Below, in pieces: positions 1 through 8,781 of a stretch of 64,000 nt of DNA. Position numbers and translations under genes: made by a program. The DNA lies in contig CAWJAF010000004.1 in assembly GCA_963840785.1 (NCBI GenBank), positions 1 to 64,000 of the forward strand, read 5' to 3'. The notes beneath the pieces are model-generated. The model was given only the letters and a program-made list of their open reading frames with translations. It searched no databases and had not been told where the DNA came from. Origin of the DNA: JALYOK01 sp963840785. Lineage in GTDB: Bacteria; Pseudomonadota; Gammaproteobacteria; Burkholderiales; JALYOK01. Numbering within the stretch: position 1 is the first letter of the stretch; each line of letters begins with the position of its first letter.

Positions 1-1121
1 TTACATGCTACAAATATTGCGGAGCCTTGGTGCCGAAGTCGAGCGGGCCAGCGGAACGGTGACGGTCTGCGCCGAAAATATCCACGCCGAGGCCCCCTAC
101 GACCTGGTGCGCAAAATGCGGGCATCCATTTGCGTCATGGGCCCGCTGCTGGCCCGGCTGCTGGAGGCTCGCGTTTCCCTGCCTGGCGGATGTATCATCG
201 GTGATCGCCCGGTCGATCTGCATCTGAAGGGCCTTGCAGAGCTGGGTGCTGACGTTTCCGTTGCTGGTGGCGACATCATCATCAAAGCCCCCAACGGCCT
301 GCACGGGAAAAGGGTTCACCTTTTTGGCTAACATTGTTCCGACGGTGCTCGGAACGGATAATTTGCTGATGGCAGCGACTCTGGCGAAGGTAAATATCAT
401 CATTGAGGAAGCAGCGTGCGAGCCGGAGGTCACGGACCCTCGTCGAATTTCTGAACCGGATGGGTGCAAAAATCCACGGCGCGGGCACGCGAACGATCAC
501 TGTTGAAGGCGTCGGGCAGTTGCACGGGGCCGATCACACCGTGATTCCAGACCGCATCGAGGCGGGCACTTTCGTCATTGCTGCCGCGATGGCAGGAAAA
601 AAGGTGACAGGTGCGCCGGGCCCGCGCCGAGCATTTGGAATCCCTCTTCGCTGTCCTGCGCGAGAGCGGTTACAAAATCGATGTCGACGGCGACCGCATT
701 ACCACTGGTCGCATCGATAACCCTACCGGTTGCGAATTGATCACGGAACCCTACCTGGGATTTCCGACCGACATGCAGGCCCAACTCACGTCACTCTTTG
801 CCACCGTCCCCGGCATCAGTGTTTTGCGACCGAAATTGTTTTTTCCCCAACGTTTTATGCACGTGGCAGAACTCAACCGCATGGGTGCCAACATCCAGCT
901 AGGGAAGGTGCCACTGCCATTATCAAGGGCGTCAAGAAACTCAGCGGAGCGCCCGTAATGGCCAGCGACCTCCGTGCCTCAGCCTGCTTTTCGCGCTCGC
1001 CGGACTTTGCGCTGATGGCGAGACCGAGATCAACCGCCTGTATCACATCGATCGTGGATACGAACACATCGACGAAAAACTCATGGAGCTTGGTGCAAAC
1101 ATGCGCCGCGAGAAGGCGTGA
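1..1121 (+). CDS. murA: MurA, UDP-GlcNAc 1-carboxyvinyltransferase (5' partial, frameshifted)
   Basis: Cytosolic enzyme that transfers enolpyruvate from PEP to UDP-GlcNAc, the first committed step of peptidoglycan synthesis. The visible part opens in frame at the window edge, and about 50 N-terminal residues lie upstream. The conserved KMRAS segment and LPGGCIIGDRPVDLH loop are seen; the Cys (codon 191-193) corresponds to the catalytic Cys115 of E. coli. The chain continues through LFANIVPT-, RIEAGTF-, EPYLGFPTDMQAQ- and IDRGYEHIDEKL-like segments to a TGA at 1119-1121, but these lie in different frames. At least four single-base shifts (about 325, 430, 615, 840-910) are needed to join them. 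All MurA landmarks are present in order, so I read this as one gene with sequence errors rather than a dead gene. A fosfomycin-sensitive type is implied by the Cys. Confidence 0.9.
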
Positions 1122-1174
1122 ATGGCTCGGCGAAGGATTAATAAGAGAGGATAAGATCGGGAGCGGGAGCGAAA

Positions 1175-1206
1175 AGCCCCTCCCTGCGACGCAGGGAGGA
1201 GGGGCT
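1175..1206 (-). terminator. GC-rich hairpin between murA and RiPP precursor
   Basis: Arms agcccct-ccctgcg and cgcaggg-aggggct pair around a single base with a three-base bulge. On the minus strand the stem is followed by TTTT, about 50 bp after the stop of the RiPP precursor, so it suits termination of that gene. It also lies 53 bp after the murA stop and may act in both directions. Confidence 0.6.
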
Positions 1207-1255
1207 GAGTGCGATGCCAGGGAAAATGTCCCCGACTGGTTCCTACCGAAATGGA

Positions 1256-1592
1256 TTAGAATACGGAAGCGCTGAACTCGTTACGGGTGTTGAAACCACC
1301 GATCGACTCATTACAACTGTAGGTGTCGTCTTTGCCGCCAGCTACTTGCTCAAGGTCTTCGTCAGAAAGCTCAGCTCCCTCTGCTACCACGTGTGGCAGG
1401 CGGATGTAGATCTTGCTGGGGGACTCTTGAACGACTTCAACCGTGACGTTCGCCAGGAAGGGTGCTGTTGAGTTGTGTCTCAACGGTCTTCTTTGGATTT
1501 GCGATCAATGCGTCGCGATACTTTGGGTGCTTGGCTGCGTTCTCAAGGACGATTGATTCGATTTCTGCGCGTGTAAGTGCTTCGGTAGCCAT
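1256..1592 (-). CDS. NHLP-type RiPP precursor peptide (one frameshift)
   Basis: The minus strand from ATG at 1592 encodes an alpha-helical leader resembling nitrile-hydratase-like leader peptides (NHLP). After repair of one extra G at 1453-1454 (CCTGGCGAAC read as CCTGCGAAC) the product is 111 residues. Residues 1-45 hold the HPKYRDALIANPKKTVE type 'allowed to be recruited' helix, 46-66 the TVEVVQESPSKIYIRLP strand segment, and 74-86 the signature ELSDEDLEQVAGG ending in a double glycine. The core is the last 25 residues (87-111). It is rich in Ser, Thr, Asn and Asp, with one Cys (SCNESIGGF) and a C-terminal Phe. In the family the double glycine is cut by a C39 peptidase-transporter after modification. 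No maturase or NHLP transporter lies in this window, so the gene is an orphan here. A terminator-like hairpin follows. Recognition rests on the leader; the modification class is unknown. Confidence 0.85.
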
Positions 1593-1778
1593 GATATTAG
1601 GTCTTTCGATTTTTAAGGTTTGGTTTGTTGTTGTTCGTTCACCGGCCGAAACTTGTCGTCCGGTGATGCAATCTTTAGAGCAAACGCCGTGCCAACTTGT
1701 TTTCGTTGCCGTATCGCGTTCGTAATGAACGTATTAGAAATATGAGTCCGAGGCTCACGATTCCTTGAGTCTGCCATC

Positions 1779-1877
1779 ATGGAACCCCACCCCATGAAGA
1801 TGGAGCGCTACCTCCAGCAAGGCCCCGACTTTAACAACTTCAAAACCGGGCTTGAACTTGGACGCGTGACTCGCTAA
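1779..1877 (+). CDS. Possible 32-residue ORF
   Basis: ATG at 1779 opens a short frame (MEPHPMKMERYLQQ...) that stops at 1875-1877, 11 bp before the BNR-protein start. Codon use looks coding-like, but I recognise no family. It could be a leader peptide or a fragment of a frameshifted gene. Confidence 0.25.
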   Translation: MEPHPMKMERYLQQGPDFNNFKTGLELGRVTR

Positions 1878-1888
1878 CACTCCCACCC

Positions 1889-2989
1889 ATGAGCGCCATT
1901 AGCCTGCTGGTAGGAACCAAGAAAAGGAGCATTCGTGTTGCGATCGGATCGCAACCGCGAATGCTGGTCGATCGATGGGCCATTGTTCAAAGGTTGGGAA
2001 GTTTTCGAACTGGTGGCTGATGCCCGTTGTGCTGGAAAGTGGCTCGCTGCGACTGGTCATTTCGTCTACGGCTCATGCGTCCAGATCTCAGACGACAGCG
2101 GCAGGTCGTGGCGGAAAATGGAAGCGAGCCCCGGCTATTCCAAAGACTCTGGGTTCAAACTCAAGAACATCTGGTGCATCCAACCGTCCACGGCCGCTGA
2201 GCCGGGGGTCTACTATGCAGGAGTCGACGAAGCAGGAGTGTTTCGCTCGGAGGACGGTGGCATTTCATGGGAGGAATTGGATGCACTCTCGGGCCATTCA
2301 TCGAGGGGCGAGTGGATGGAAGGTGCGGGTGGCCTGTGATGCTATCCCTTACCATCTCGATCCGAACAATCCCCATCGACTGTGGACGGGCATCTCGGCA
2401 GTCGGCGTGTTCCGATCCGACGATCGCGGCAAGACATGGCAGCTTCGCAACGAGGGTCTGCCAGTGGTAATTCCGTCCAATGAGCATCCCGGCATTGGTT
2501 CCTGTGTGCACGGGCTCGCCCTAGATCCACAGAACAGCAATCGTCTGTTCCAAATAAAACCACCAGGGCGTCTACCGCAGTGATGATGCTGGTGATCACT
2601 GGCAGCGCATCGAAAATGGATTGCAGGAGAAGCAGTTCGGTTTCCCGATTGTCCTCGAATACTCAAGCCCCTAAACACAGTGTTCATTATTCCGCAAAAA
2701 GAGCCACGAATTCCGCCATGCCGCTGATGGCAGCCTCACCGTGTGCCGCAGCCGCGATGGCGGTGATTCCTGGCAATCACTGCGCAAAGGCCTGCCTGAC
2801 AACTGTTACACAGGAGTCCTACGGAAGGCGATGTGCACCGATGCCCGTGCTGGCGCGGAAAACGGGTGTCTACTTCGGCACCACTAAACGGGCAAATTTG
2901 CTACAGCAGAAACGCTGGCGAAGATTTGGCACACACTGCCCTTTACACTGCCGCGCATTTTTTCCATCTCGGCGATCACCGAAGCATGA
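1889..2989 (+). CDS. BNR/Asp-box repeat beta-propeller protein (sialidase/VPS10-like fold), frameshifted
   Basis: Starting at ATG 1889 (MSAISLLVGTKKG...) the chain carries at least four Asp boxes (S-x-D-x-G-x-x-W): SDDSGRSW, SEDGGISW, SDDRGKTW and SRDGGDSW, spaced about 50-60 residues apart. This is the beta-propeller blade pattern of exo-alpha-sialidase-like and photosynthesis-assembly-type proteins. No signal peptide is seen, so it is probably cytosolic and need not be a glycosidase. An extra A in the AAAA run at about 1910 and shifts near 2330, 2570, 2690 and 2875 break the frame. Repaired length is about 365 residues. Its TGA overlaps the ATG of the MoaD-like gene, so the two are translationally coupled. 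The pairing of this propeller type with a MoaD/ThiS protein suggests a shared but unknown task. Confidence 0.7.
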
Positions 2990-3314
2990 GCATGAGCGCC
3001 AATCCTGTGCCGTCAGACACTGCGTTGAGTGGTTGCGTCCGCGTAGACATCCTCCTGCCCTCGCTCCTCCAAAGCCATGCAGACGGGCTGAGCTGCCTCC
3101 CGGTCATGGCCTCCAACTCCCCAGGGCTGCTTCGACGCGCTTTTCGAAAAGCACCCGCTCCTGCAACGCCACCTTTTCACCGAAGCGGGCGAGCAAAGAA
3201 CGCACGTTCTTTTATTTCCACAACGAGGACAACACCCGCTGGCTCGATTCATTGGCGGTGCCGGTCCGCGAAGGCGACACGCTCACGATTCTCCAAGCGG
3301 TCTCCGGTGGGTAA
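2986..3314 (+). CDS. MoaD/ThiS-like ubiquitin-fold protein (frameshifted)
   Basis: The ATG at 2986 overlaps the previous stop (ATGA). The early part VRVDILLPSLLQSHADG resembles the first strand and helix of MoaD/ThiS-family sulfur carriers. The end, REGDTLTILQAVSGG then TAA, supplies the C-terminal Gly-Gly that is adenylated and thiocarboxylated in this family. The middle (phenylalanine/leucine-rich ALFEKHPLLQRHLF, then a HNEDNTRWLDSL segment) is in another frame, so two compensating shifts lie near 3110 and 3200. Repaired length is about 108 residues. A sulfur carrier would need a MoeB/ThiF-type E1, which is not in this window. Coupling to the BNR protein is the only functional hint. Confidence 0.65.
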
Positions 3315-3577
3315 GTCGGCGACTGATTTAATGAGGTGTCGCGCTGGCTCTGTGGGAGTCGTTAGCTCTGGTGCCAGGTTCGTTTTGAGGCATTCCCTTC
3401 AGCAGGTGCACAGCGATTTGCTGTTTCGCTCAAAGCTACCGAGGATCGCGGGCTTTTACTCTACCTGCTTTTTCGAGCACCTTACTTCGATCGACCCTGC
3501 GATGCCACTGCGGCGGCTCGTCAAATCCCTCGCCGCTTGGTTAATGTTAATGTGACACCTGCCCCATTCACCGCATC

Positions 3578-3775
3578 CTACGGCAGCGGAGGCAATCCCA
3601 GTCCCAGCTCCTTGAGGAACTCGTTGTGTTTCGCGGTCCCTCGCGAATCTCGCCTTCGATTCTCACGAGGTCGCTATGGGTGTCGGCGAGGACTGATTTC
3701 CTCTTCCCCCACCGCCGTGCTGATGTAGCGGGAGGTGTTCAGGTTGAAGTCGTTCTTCTCGATCTCCGTCCATCT
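3578..3775 (-). pseudogene. C-terminal remnant of a type I DNA methylase HsdM
   Basis: The minus strand reads WTEIEKNDFNLNTSRYI, a motif found near the C terminus of EcoR124I-like HsdM subunits. After a shift near 3690 it continues with LVRIEGEIREG and FLKELGLGLPPLP before TAG at 3578-3580, the usual end of such subunits. The catalytic NPPF region is absent. It is unrelated in position and type to the full hsdM at 12.9-14.4 kb. It looks like the tail of a second, lost type I system. Confidence 0.7.
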
Positions 3776-3901
3776 CCGCCTGGACGGGAGTAGCGGGCTT
3801 CTTCCTTTCGGAACTGGGATGGGGCTTGGATTGACGGGCTGCTGCGCGTTGGCGGTCAGGCAGAGCAAACATAGCGCGACGGCGGAGAGAATTGTTTTCA
3901 T
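3674..3901 (-). CDS. Short ORF: signal peptide joined to the HsdM remnant
   Basis: ATG at 3901 starts a clear Sec-type signal peptide (MKTILSAVALCLLCLTANAQ) followed by a Pro-rich stretch (PVNPSPIPVPKG). At about residue 43 the frame runs directly into the HsdM tail and stops at 3674. The first part is probably the start of a small secreted protein, and the second part is foreign to it. This may be a deletion fusion or an assembly join. A functional product is unlikely. Confidence 0.45.
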   Translation of the reverse strand: MKTILSAVALCLLCLTANAQQPVNPSPIPVPKGRSPLLPSRRRWTEIEKNDFNLNTSRYISTAVGEEEISPRRHP

Positions 3902-3914
3902 GGAAAGTCGGGGT

Positions 3915-4112
3915 TCATGCATACTCATAGTCCGGTTCGCGGAACTCGCTCTTGATGCGGAGGATGATCTCGCTGCGCCGATGCCGCGCCCACTCCGGGT
4001 AGGCCTGCCAGCGTTCCGGGGTGGCGAAGTAGATGACGTGGTGCGCGCGACCCATGAGCATCTCGCCGTCAAGGTCGATGCGGTGCCAGGCACCAGCGAT
4101 CTTCTCCTCTTA
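3915..4112 (-). CDS. Small hypothetical protein, about 65 residues
   Basis: One frame reads EEKIAGAWHRIDLDGEMLMG through HHVIYFATPERWQAYPEWAR to REPDYEYA and a TGA at 3915-3917. Composition is soluble and charged, with several Trp. The likely start is the ATGATG at about 4112, but a TAA directly after it suggests a one-base error there. It ends 13 bp before the signal-peptide ORF and may share a transcript with it. No family recognised. Confidence 0.4.
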
Positions 4113-4235
4113 ATACATCATGTCACGTCCGCGAATGGCCGACGCGCCAGCCGCGCGGGTCGTGGGTCCGGTGTTGTCGGAGCTGGCTCTGGTGTGGACA
4201 TTGGGGGCGAGGGTTGTTGATGGATGGATGGGGCT

Positions 4236-4669
4236 TTAAAACTCCTCACGAGTGCCAGGCGAGACGAGCTTCAGCATGAGGCCAATCCACAGCAGCATGA
4301 TGGGCAGCGAGGTAACGTTGGGGTCGAGAGCTTATCGTGGTGGTCAGCACGCCCGATGCGGGGGTGGTGGTGGTCGTGGGTCGCGGGCCTTGCACGAGCT
4401 TCCATCCATGGGAGACGAAGATGACGACCAGCAGCGTGATGGTCGCGCTGTGAGCCCAGCGCCAGCGCCGCAGCAAGCCCACGGCTATGGCGATGATGAC
4501 GGACGGACCAAGCACAACGGTGCAGGTGTCGAGGAAACCCGCGTGCGCCGTGCCGTAGCTGCGCACCAGGTCCTTAGCGGCGGTGATGAGGCTGATGGGC
4601 AGGCCCACGATGCCAATGCAGCATCAGTACCCACGCGAGCAAGGTCACGAAGAGCGAACGCTTTCGCAC
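4236..4669 (-). CDS. Small membrane protein, frameshifted
   Basis: From GTG 4669 the frame gives a first hydrophobic helix (LFVTLLAWVLMLHW), then after a shift near 4610 a second (VVLGPSVIIAIAVGLL) and third (ATITLLVVIFVSHGW). After a shift near 4330 a fourth (LPIMLLWIGLMLKLV) runs into TAA at 4236. It is an integral membrane protein of roughly 140 residues. It lies downstream of the DUF3592-like gene with a 35-bp gap, so it is probably co-transcribed. I do not recognise the family. Confidence 0.45.
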
Positions 4670-4704
4670 GGAGGGAGTGGTGGGGCGATGGCGTGCGGAC
4701 GAAA

Positions 4705-5366
4705 TCACATGAGCGCGATCTGCGGCTGGTGGTGTTTGGACCAGGCGATCGGCTCGGCCAAAACATCGAACGCAGAGTCAGCGGAGCCGGCTGCCACAGA
4801 TAGACCTCACGAACGAGGGGTCTCGTGGGCGCGGAATCCAGCACGAGGAGATCGACTTCATGGCCTGCGATCACGTTGAAGAAAGTGTTGGACCCCGGGA
4901 GTCCGACATTCACCTCCCATTCACCGCCGCCTGCGGCATAGCGAATCGTGGCATAGTCGTTCCGCACAATGCGGGGCCGGACGAGGGCCTCGCCCCTCCT
5001 GTCGGCATTGGCGTCCCGTTTTCTGCATTCCACCGAACGGACGATGCCTTTGATCAGGGTGCCTTTGGACAGAACCTTCTTCACCCACAGGTAGCGACGA
5101 ACGAGGATGAGGAATGCCAGGCCGGCGACTGCCAGTGCGACGGCGCTCCCCCATTCGCCCACGAAGGCTTCAGGAGGCGACACGTAAATCTTTGGGTCGG
5201 TCGGAGTCGCTGGCTTGAACCCGTGAATCAACAGGGCGACGACGAGGGCGGCCACGGCGGCGTTGCAAGCAAGCATCACCAAGAAGTCGCACCAGTAGAG
5301 CGTCCGCAGCCTGGGCATCGGCGTGGGGCAGACTGTTGATGGGGCAGGTGAGGTTTGCGTTGTCAT
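4705..5366 (-). CDS. DUF3592-like membrane protein
   Basis: I place the start at ATG 5366 (MTTQTSPAPS...). Two transmembrane helices appear early (FLVMLACNAAVAALVVALLI, then AVALAVAGLAFLILV), followed by a soluble domain of about 100 residues. This domain has the DUF3592-style order: GIVRSVECRKRD, a YATIRYAAGGGEWEVNV strand pair, and a GSNTFFNVIAGHEVDLLVL segment ending in a substrate-like 'xLxLDSxPTRP' tail. The last 20 residues are reached by a shift near 4775 and end HHQPQIALM at TGA 4705. The family is of unknown function. A second DUF3592-like protein sits in the cassette region at 32.6 kb. Confidence 0.5.
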
Positions 5367-5395
5367 AGTCGCGTTTGGCGGTGGGTCGGGGCAGA

Positions 5396-5834
5396 TCACT
5401 CGGTTAGCCAACGCAACCAGGTGGCGGGGGGCCTTGCCAAAGCGGCGGGACGCCAGGCGAAGGCGTCGAGGTGAGTGATCTTTGTGTTGTCCTCGTCCGC
5501 GAACTCATAGATGGGCAGGAATCGCTCGTCGGCATTGAAGGCGAAGTGGCGGGCGTTGTTGTTCGCGAAATAGTAGGTGCGGTCGCGATTGCTGTCGATG
5601 AAGAGCTGCATGAAGCAGAGCAGCGTATTGGCGTAGCCGTTGCCGGGGTCGTTCTTGTATTCGACAATCTGCTCCATGGCTGGCGTGGTTTTACGCCGAG
5701 GTTTTCAGCTCGATCTGCACGCAGGGCACGCCGTTGATGAGGATGATGACATCGTAGCGATGGTGGCTGTTGTCCGTGTTGATGCGGAGCTGGTTGATGA
5801 CCTCGAAGTGGTTTTTGTACCAGTGCGCCAGTCG
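5396..5834 (-). pseudogene. N-terminal fragment of a type I restriction subunit HsdR
   Basis: Spliced over one shift near 5690, the minus strand reads VINQLRIN, RYDVIILINGVPCVQIELK, then EQIVEYKNDPGNGYANTL, FIDSNRDRTYYFANNNAR and FLPIYEFADEDNTKITHLDAF. This is the PD-(D/E)xK nuclease domain of EcoR124I-like HsdR (D in RYDVIIL, E-x-K in QIELK). No start codon precedes it, because the upstream gene stops at 5835. After HLDAFA the sequence turns into an unrelated Pro/Ala-rich tail and stops. The helicase motor is missing. With the HsdM tail at 3.6 kb it marks a decayed or misassembled second RM locus. Confidence 0.75.
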
Positions 5835-6446
5835 TTACGGCGCATTTTCGGCAGCCGGTGCGTCTTGCTTTGCTTCCCCAGCAGCAGAGGCTGGCTCGGC
5901 TTCAGTTGCGGACTCCAGCTCGGGCGCGGCCTCAGGTGCCTTGGTGGCGGTGCCGAGTTGCAGGCGATTGTCCTTTTCCAACTCTGCTGCCAGCTCTGCC
6001 CAACCACCTTCCTCCTGAAGCTGAAACATGCGCAGGTAGAGGGTAACTTCCTCAGCGGAATATTTCCCTAACAATGAATCAATCGCCAACTTCAGCTTAT
6101 CGGGATCGAGCGTCTTCGGCAATTCGTCCACTGCACCGGTGCCATCGTGCTCGATTCCCTGTGTGTCGAGGAAGGTGACCAGCATGTCCGATTTCGCCTT
6201 CATGAGCCACGCCTGGAGCAGGTGCTGCGCGATCTCGTCACTACGCTTCGTTTGTAGCGCCTTGACCAACCATAGAAACTGGTGATCGCGAGTCTTCTTC
6301 GTGACGAACACTGGCCGCACCTTACGTTGAGCGGCCAAGGTTGAAATCGTGGTTTTGTAAACGTTGCGGTCGGAATTGTAGAAAAAATCGACTAGTTCCA
6401 CTGCGAGGGCAGGGGACATTTGCAGGAACATCTCGTGGGCTTTCAT
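5835..6446 (-). CDS. Conserved hypothetical protein, 203 residues
   Basis: An unbroken frame starts at ATG 6446 (MKAHEMFLQMSPALAVELVDF). It is all-helical in appearance, with basic stretches (VRPVFVTKKTRDHQFLWLVKAL), an acidic C-terminal half and a low-complexity Ala/Glu/Pro tail of about 45 residues. The protein seems cytosolic and resembles adaptor-like proteins of unknown function. It lies 57 bp downstream of the ychF stop on the same strand. No catalytic motif seen. Confidence 0.65.
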   Translation of the reverse strand: MKAHEMFLQMSPALAVELVDFFYNSDRNVYKTTISTLAAQRKVRPVFVTKKTRDHQFLWLVKALQTKRSDEIAQHLLQAWLMKAKSDMLVTFLDTQGIEHDGTGAVDELPKTLDPDKLKLAIDSLLGKYSAEEVTLYLRMFQLQEEGGWAELAAELEKDNRLQLGTATKAPEAAPELESATEAEPASAAGEAKQDAPAAENAP

Positions 6447-6502
6447 GTCAGTGACTGGATACAGGTTTTCGGTGCTGGATACAGGGAGGCGGCGGGACCA
6501 GA

Positions 6503-7619
6503 TTAAACATTGAATCGGAACTCTACCACGTCGCCGTCTTTCATTATATATTCTTTACCTTCAATGCGAAGCTTTCCTGCCTCGCGGGCTTTGGCGTAGG
6601 AGCCGAGTTCTACTAGATCAGCGTAGTGGACGATCTCGGCAGCGATGAATCCGCGCTCGAAGTCCGTGTGAATCACGCCGGCAGCCTGCGGTGCCTTGCA
6701 CCCACTGGGGAATGGCCAGGCGCGGGTCTCTTTCTCACCTGTAGTCAGGTAGGTGCGCAGACCGAGCAGCTTGTAGACGGCCTTGATCAAATTTGAAACG
6801 CCACTGTCTGTGACGCCTAGCTCTTCGAGGAACATCGCCGCGTCTTCGGCATTCAGATCGATCATCTCCTCTTCGATGCGGGCAGAAATGACCACAATCT
6901 CCGCACCGTGAGTTTCCCCTGCATACTTCATCACCGGTGCGACCAGTGGATGATTCTGCGGCTCTGCCTGCGCCCCAGCAAGGTTTTCCTCGGAAACGTT
7001 GCAGGCAAAAAGGGTAGGCTTGGAACTCAGCAGGAAAAACTCGCGCATGAGCTTCTTTTCTTCGAGAGACAGCTCCATCGTCAGCGCTGGCCGACCATCG
7101 TCGAGATGCGGCATCAGCTTGTCCATCAGGTCGATCTCACGCTTGGCGTCCTGCTCTCCGGTCTTCGCTTTCTTCTCGCGCGACTTGTAGCGCTTCTCCA
7201 TCATCGCCAGATCCGCGAGGATGAGTTCAGCGTTGATCACCTCAATGTCGCGCAGAGGATCGACACTTCCCATCTCGTGCACGATATCGTCATTGTGAAA
7301 ACAACGCACGACCTGCACTTCGGCGTCGACCTCACGGATGGTCGCTAGGAACTGGTTGCCAAGTCCCTGCGCCTTCGCTGGCACCCTTCACCAGGCCAGC
7401 GATATCGACGAACTCAATCGCAGTGGGAATCAACTTCTGCGACTTCGACAGCGCCGAAAGGACAGCAAGACGCTCGTCCGGCACGACTACGACACCTTGA
7501 TTGGGTTCGATCGTGCAGAACGGGTAGTTCGCGGCCTCCGCCTTGCGCGTTCGCGTCACGGCGTTAAATAAAGTTGATTTACCGACGTTCGGCAGTCCGA
7601 CAATTCCAGCTTGCAGCAT
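6503..7619 (-). CDS. ychF: YchF/OLA1-type ribosome-binding ATPase (one frameshift)
   Basis: A universally conserved TRAFAC-class P-loop protein that hydrolyses ATP rather than GTP and binds ribosomes. The N terminus holds the P loop GLPNVGKST, the YPFCTIEPN switch I region and the DIAGLVKGAS motif. The frame breaks at 7382-7385, where GGGACTT should read GGACTT, and resumes with GLGNQFLATIREVDAEVQVVRCF. The coiled-coil arm, the SARIEEE segment and the C-terminal TGS domain (FPSG...AAGVIHTDFERGFI...VVEFRFNV) follow. Repaired length is about 371 residues, normal for the family. It is the first gene of a minus-strand pair with the gene at 5.8 kb. Confidence 0.95.
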
Positions 7620-7709
7620 AAGGCGGCGACTTTAGACGAGGATTCTCCCACACGCCAGCGGGAGTTGGAGGAAATCGCCGATGCTCGTTTTGCCGTGTTT
7701 TGCGCCTTA

Positions 7710-7865
7710 TCAACGCACAATATACAGTGCAACGAGCGCCAGAATGCCTCCTATTGCGACTGTCATGGCTGCTACTTTGATCCACAGTGGCTGAGAATCC
7801 AGATCAGGGATGCTCCCGGATTCTGACTTTGTCGATGCATGCTGGTGAGATGGTCTGGCGGACAT
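7710..7865 (-). CDS. Small single-pass membrane protein, 51 residues
   Basis: ATG at 7865 starts a frame with a polar, Ser/His-rich N-terminal 27 residues. One transmembrane helix (VAAMTVAIGGILALVALYIV) follows, ending in Arg at the stop 7710-7712. No homologue recognised. It lies 90 bp upstream of ychF on the same strand. Confidence 0.45.
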   Translation of the reverse strand: MSARPSHQHASTKSESGSIPDLDSQPLWIKVAAMTVAIGGILALVALYIVR

Positions 7866-8019
7866 TGATCCAAGTATGCAGCACATCTGATCGGAAGTCT
7901 GTCACTTCTTTTGATGCGCTCGGCGGAACGGGCGGGACCTGAGGAACCGTGACACTGTTGACAATTTTACTCCGAATTCGCGGATGGAAAAAATTCGAAG
8001 AGAGGTTATATCTAGCACC

Positions 8020-8304
8020 ATGAAACTCAGACTCGCCTGCTCGATCGTCTTCGCCGTCATTGTATTTGCCTTGTCGGGATGTGGGACCACCAAAAACAAC
8101 GCCGACTCCGACGTTATCTATAATGACTACGGAAAAAAGAACAAATCAATGAGCGAGAAGATGAGTGACTGGATGGATCGATCCCGTGAGCGCGAGAACG
8201 AAAAGTTAAGCGTATGTTCGACCGGGCGACCGGGTGATCCCCTCCGCTGCAAATCGGCCACTTCATCCAGAATCCGGAGTCGTTCACGTGCGAGAATCCA
8301 GTGA
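8020..8304 (+). CDS. Small lipoprotein
   Basis: ATG at 8020 is followed by a lipoprotein signal peptide (KLRLACSIVFAVIVFALSGC) whose lipobox is LSGC. The mature part is short and charged (YGKKNKSMSEKMSDWMDRSRERENEKL). After about residue 65 the reading becomes Ser/Arg-rich and probably reflects a shift near 8210. The true end is uncertain. It is probably anchored in a membrane facing the periplasm; no function assigned. Confidence 0.5.
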   Translation: MKLRLACSIVFAVIVFALSGCGTTKNNADSDVIYNDYGKKNKSMSEKMSDWMDRSRERENEKLSVCSTGRPGDPLRCKSATSSRIRSRSRARIQ

Positions 8305-8781
8305 TCAGGGCTAGCTAGTTAGAATGGCGCGCCATGCCACAATCACTCGCCAGAGTTGCGAATCCACATTGTATTCTCTAACAAGAATCGCGATCCCTCA
8401 TTGCGCGATTGCGCGATGTCACATTGCGGAATGAGCTTTACGCCAACCCTGGGATTAAGGCCGCACCTTTGGTGCTTTTGAATCTATCTTAAACAAGTTC
8501 CCAGGCCGATGGCCTGGGCTGGCATAGGGTCGCCCCGTTGTGGCTGCCTCGGCCTGATCGGATAGATGCCGGATCTCCGTGCCTCATGAAGGACGGGAAA
8601 GGCGTATCGCCATTTCAATCGTCCTCGGGTTTGGGCTGTGTTCGCTCGTGCTCCGACTCATTCTCGAACCGACAACCTGCGGTCGAGAACGAGTAGGACG
8701 ATGACAATAAGGATTTCAACTTGTGCCACGTTCCACGTGCCCCGTGATCGGTCGGATGGTGCAAATCGATGAGTTCTAGAC
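8305..8781. repeat. Non-coding stretch with REP-like palindrome
   Basis: I find no gene in these 477 bases. At 8500-8518 there is a perfect palindrome cccaggcc-gat-ggcctggg, preceded by a short inverted repeat ggccgcacctttggtgc at about 8459-8475. The arrangement (GC palindrome followed by a gggtcgccccgttgtggct hairpin at 8527-8545) resembles dispersed intergenic REP-like elements. Whether it recurs in the genome cannot be seen here. Confidence 0.45.

Noticed and set aside
1462..1725. Plus-strand ORF opposite the RiPP precursor
   Set aside because: Antisense shadow; the minus strand carries the recognisable leader.
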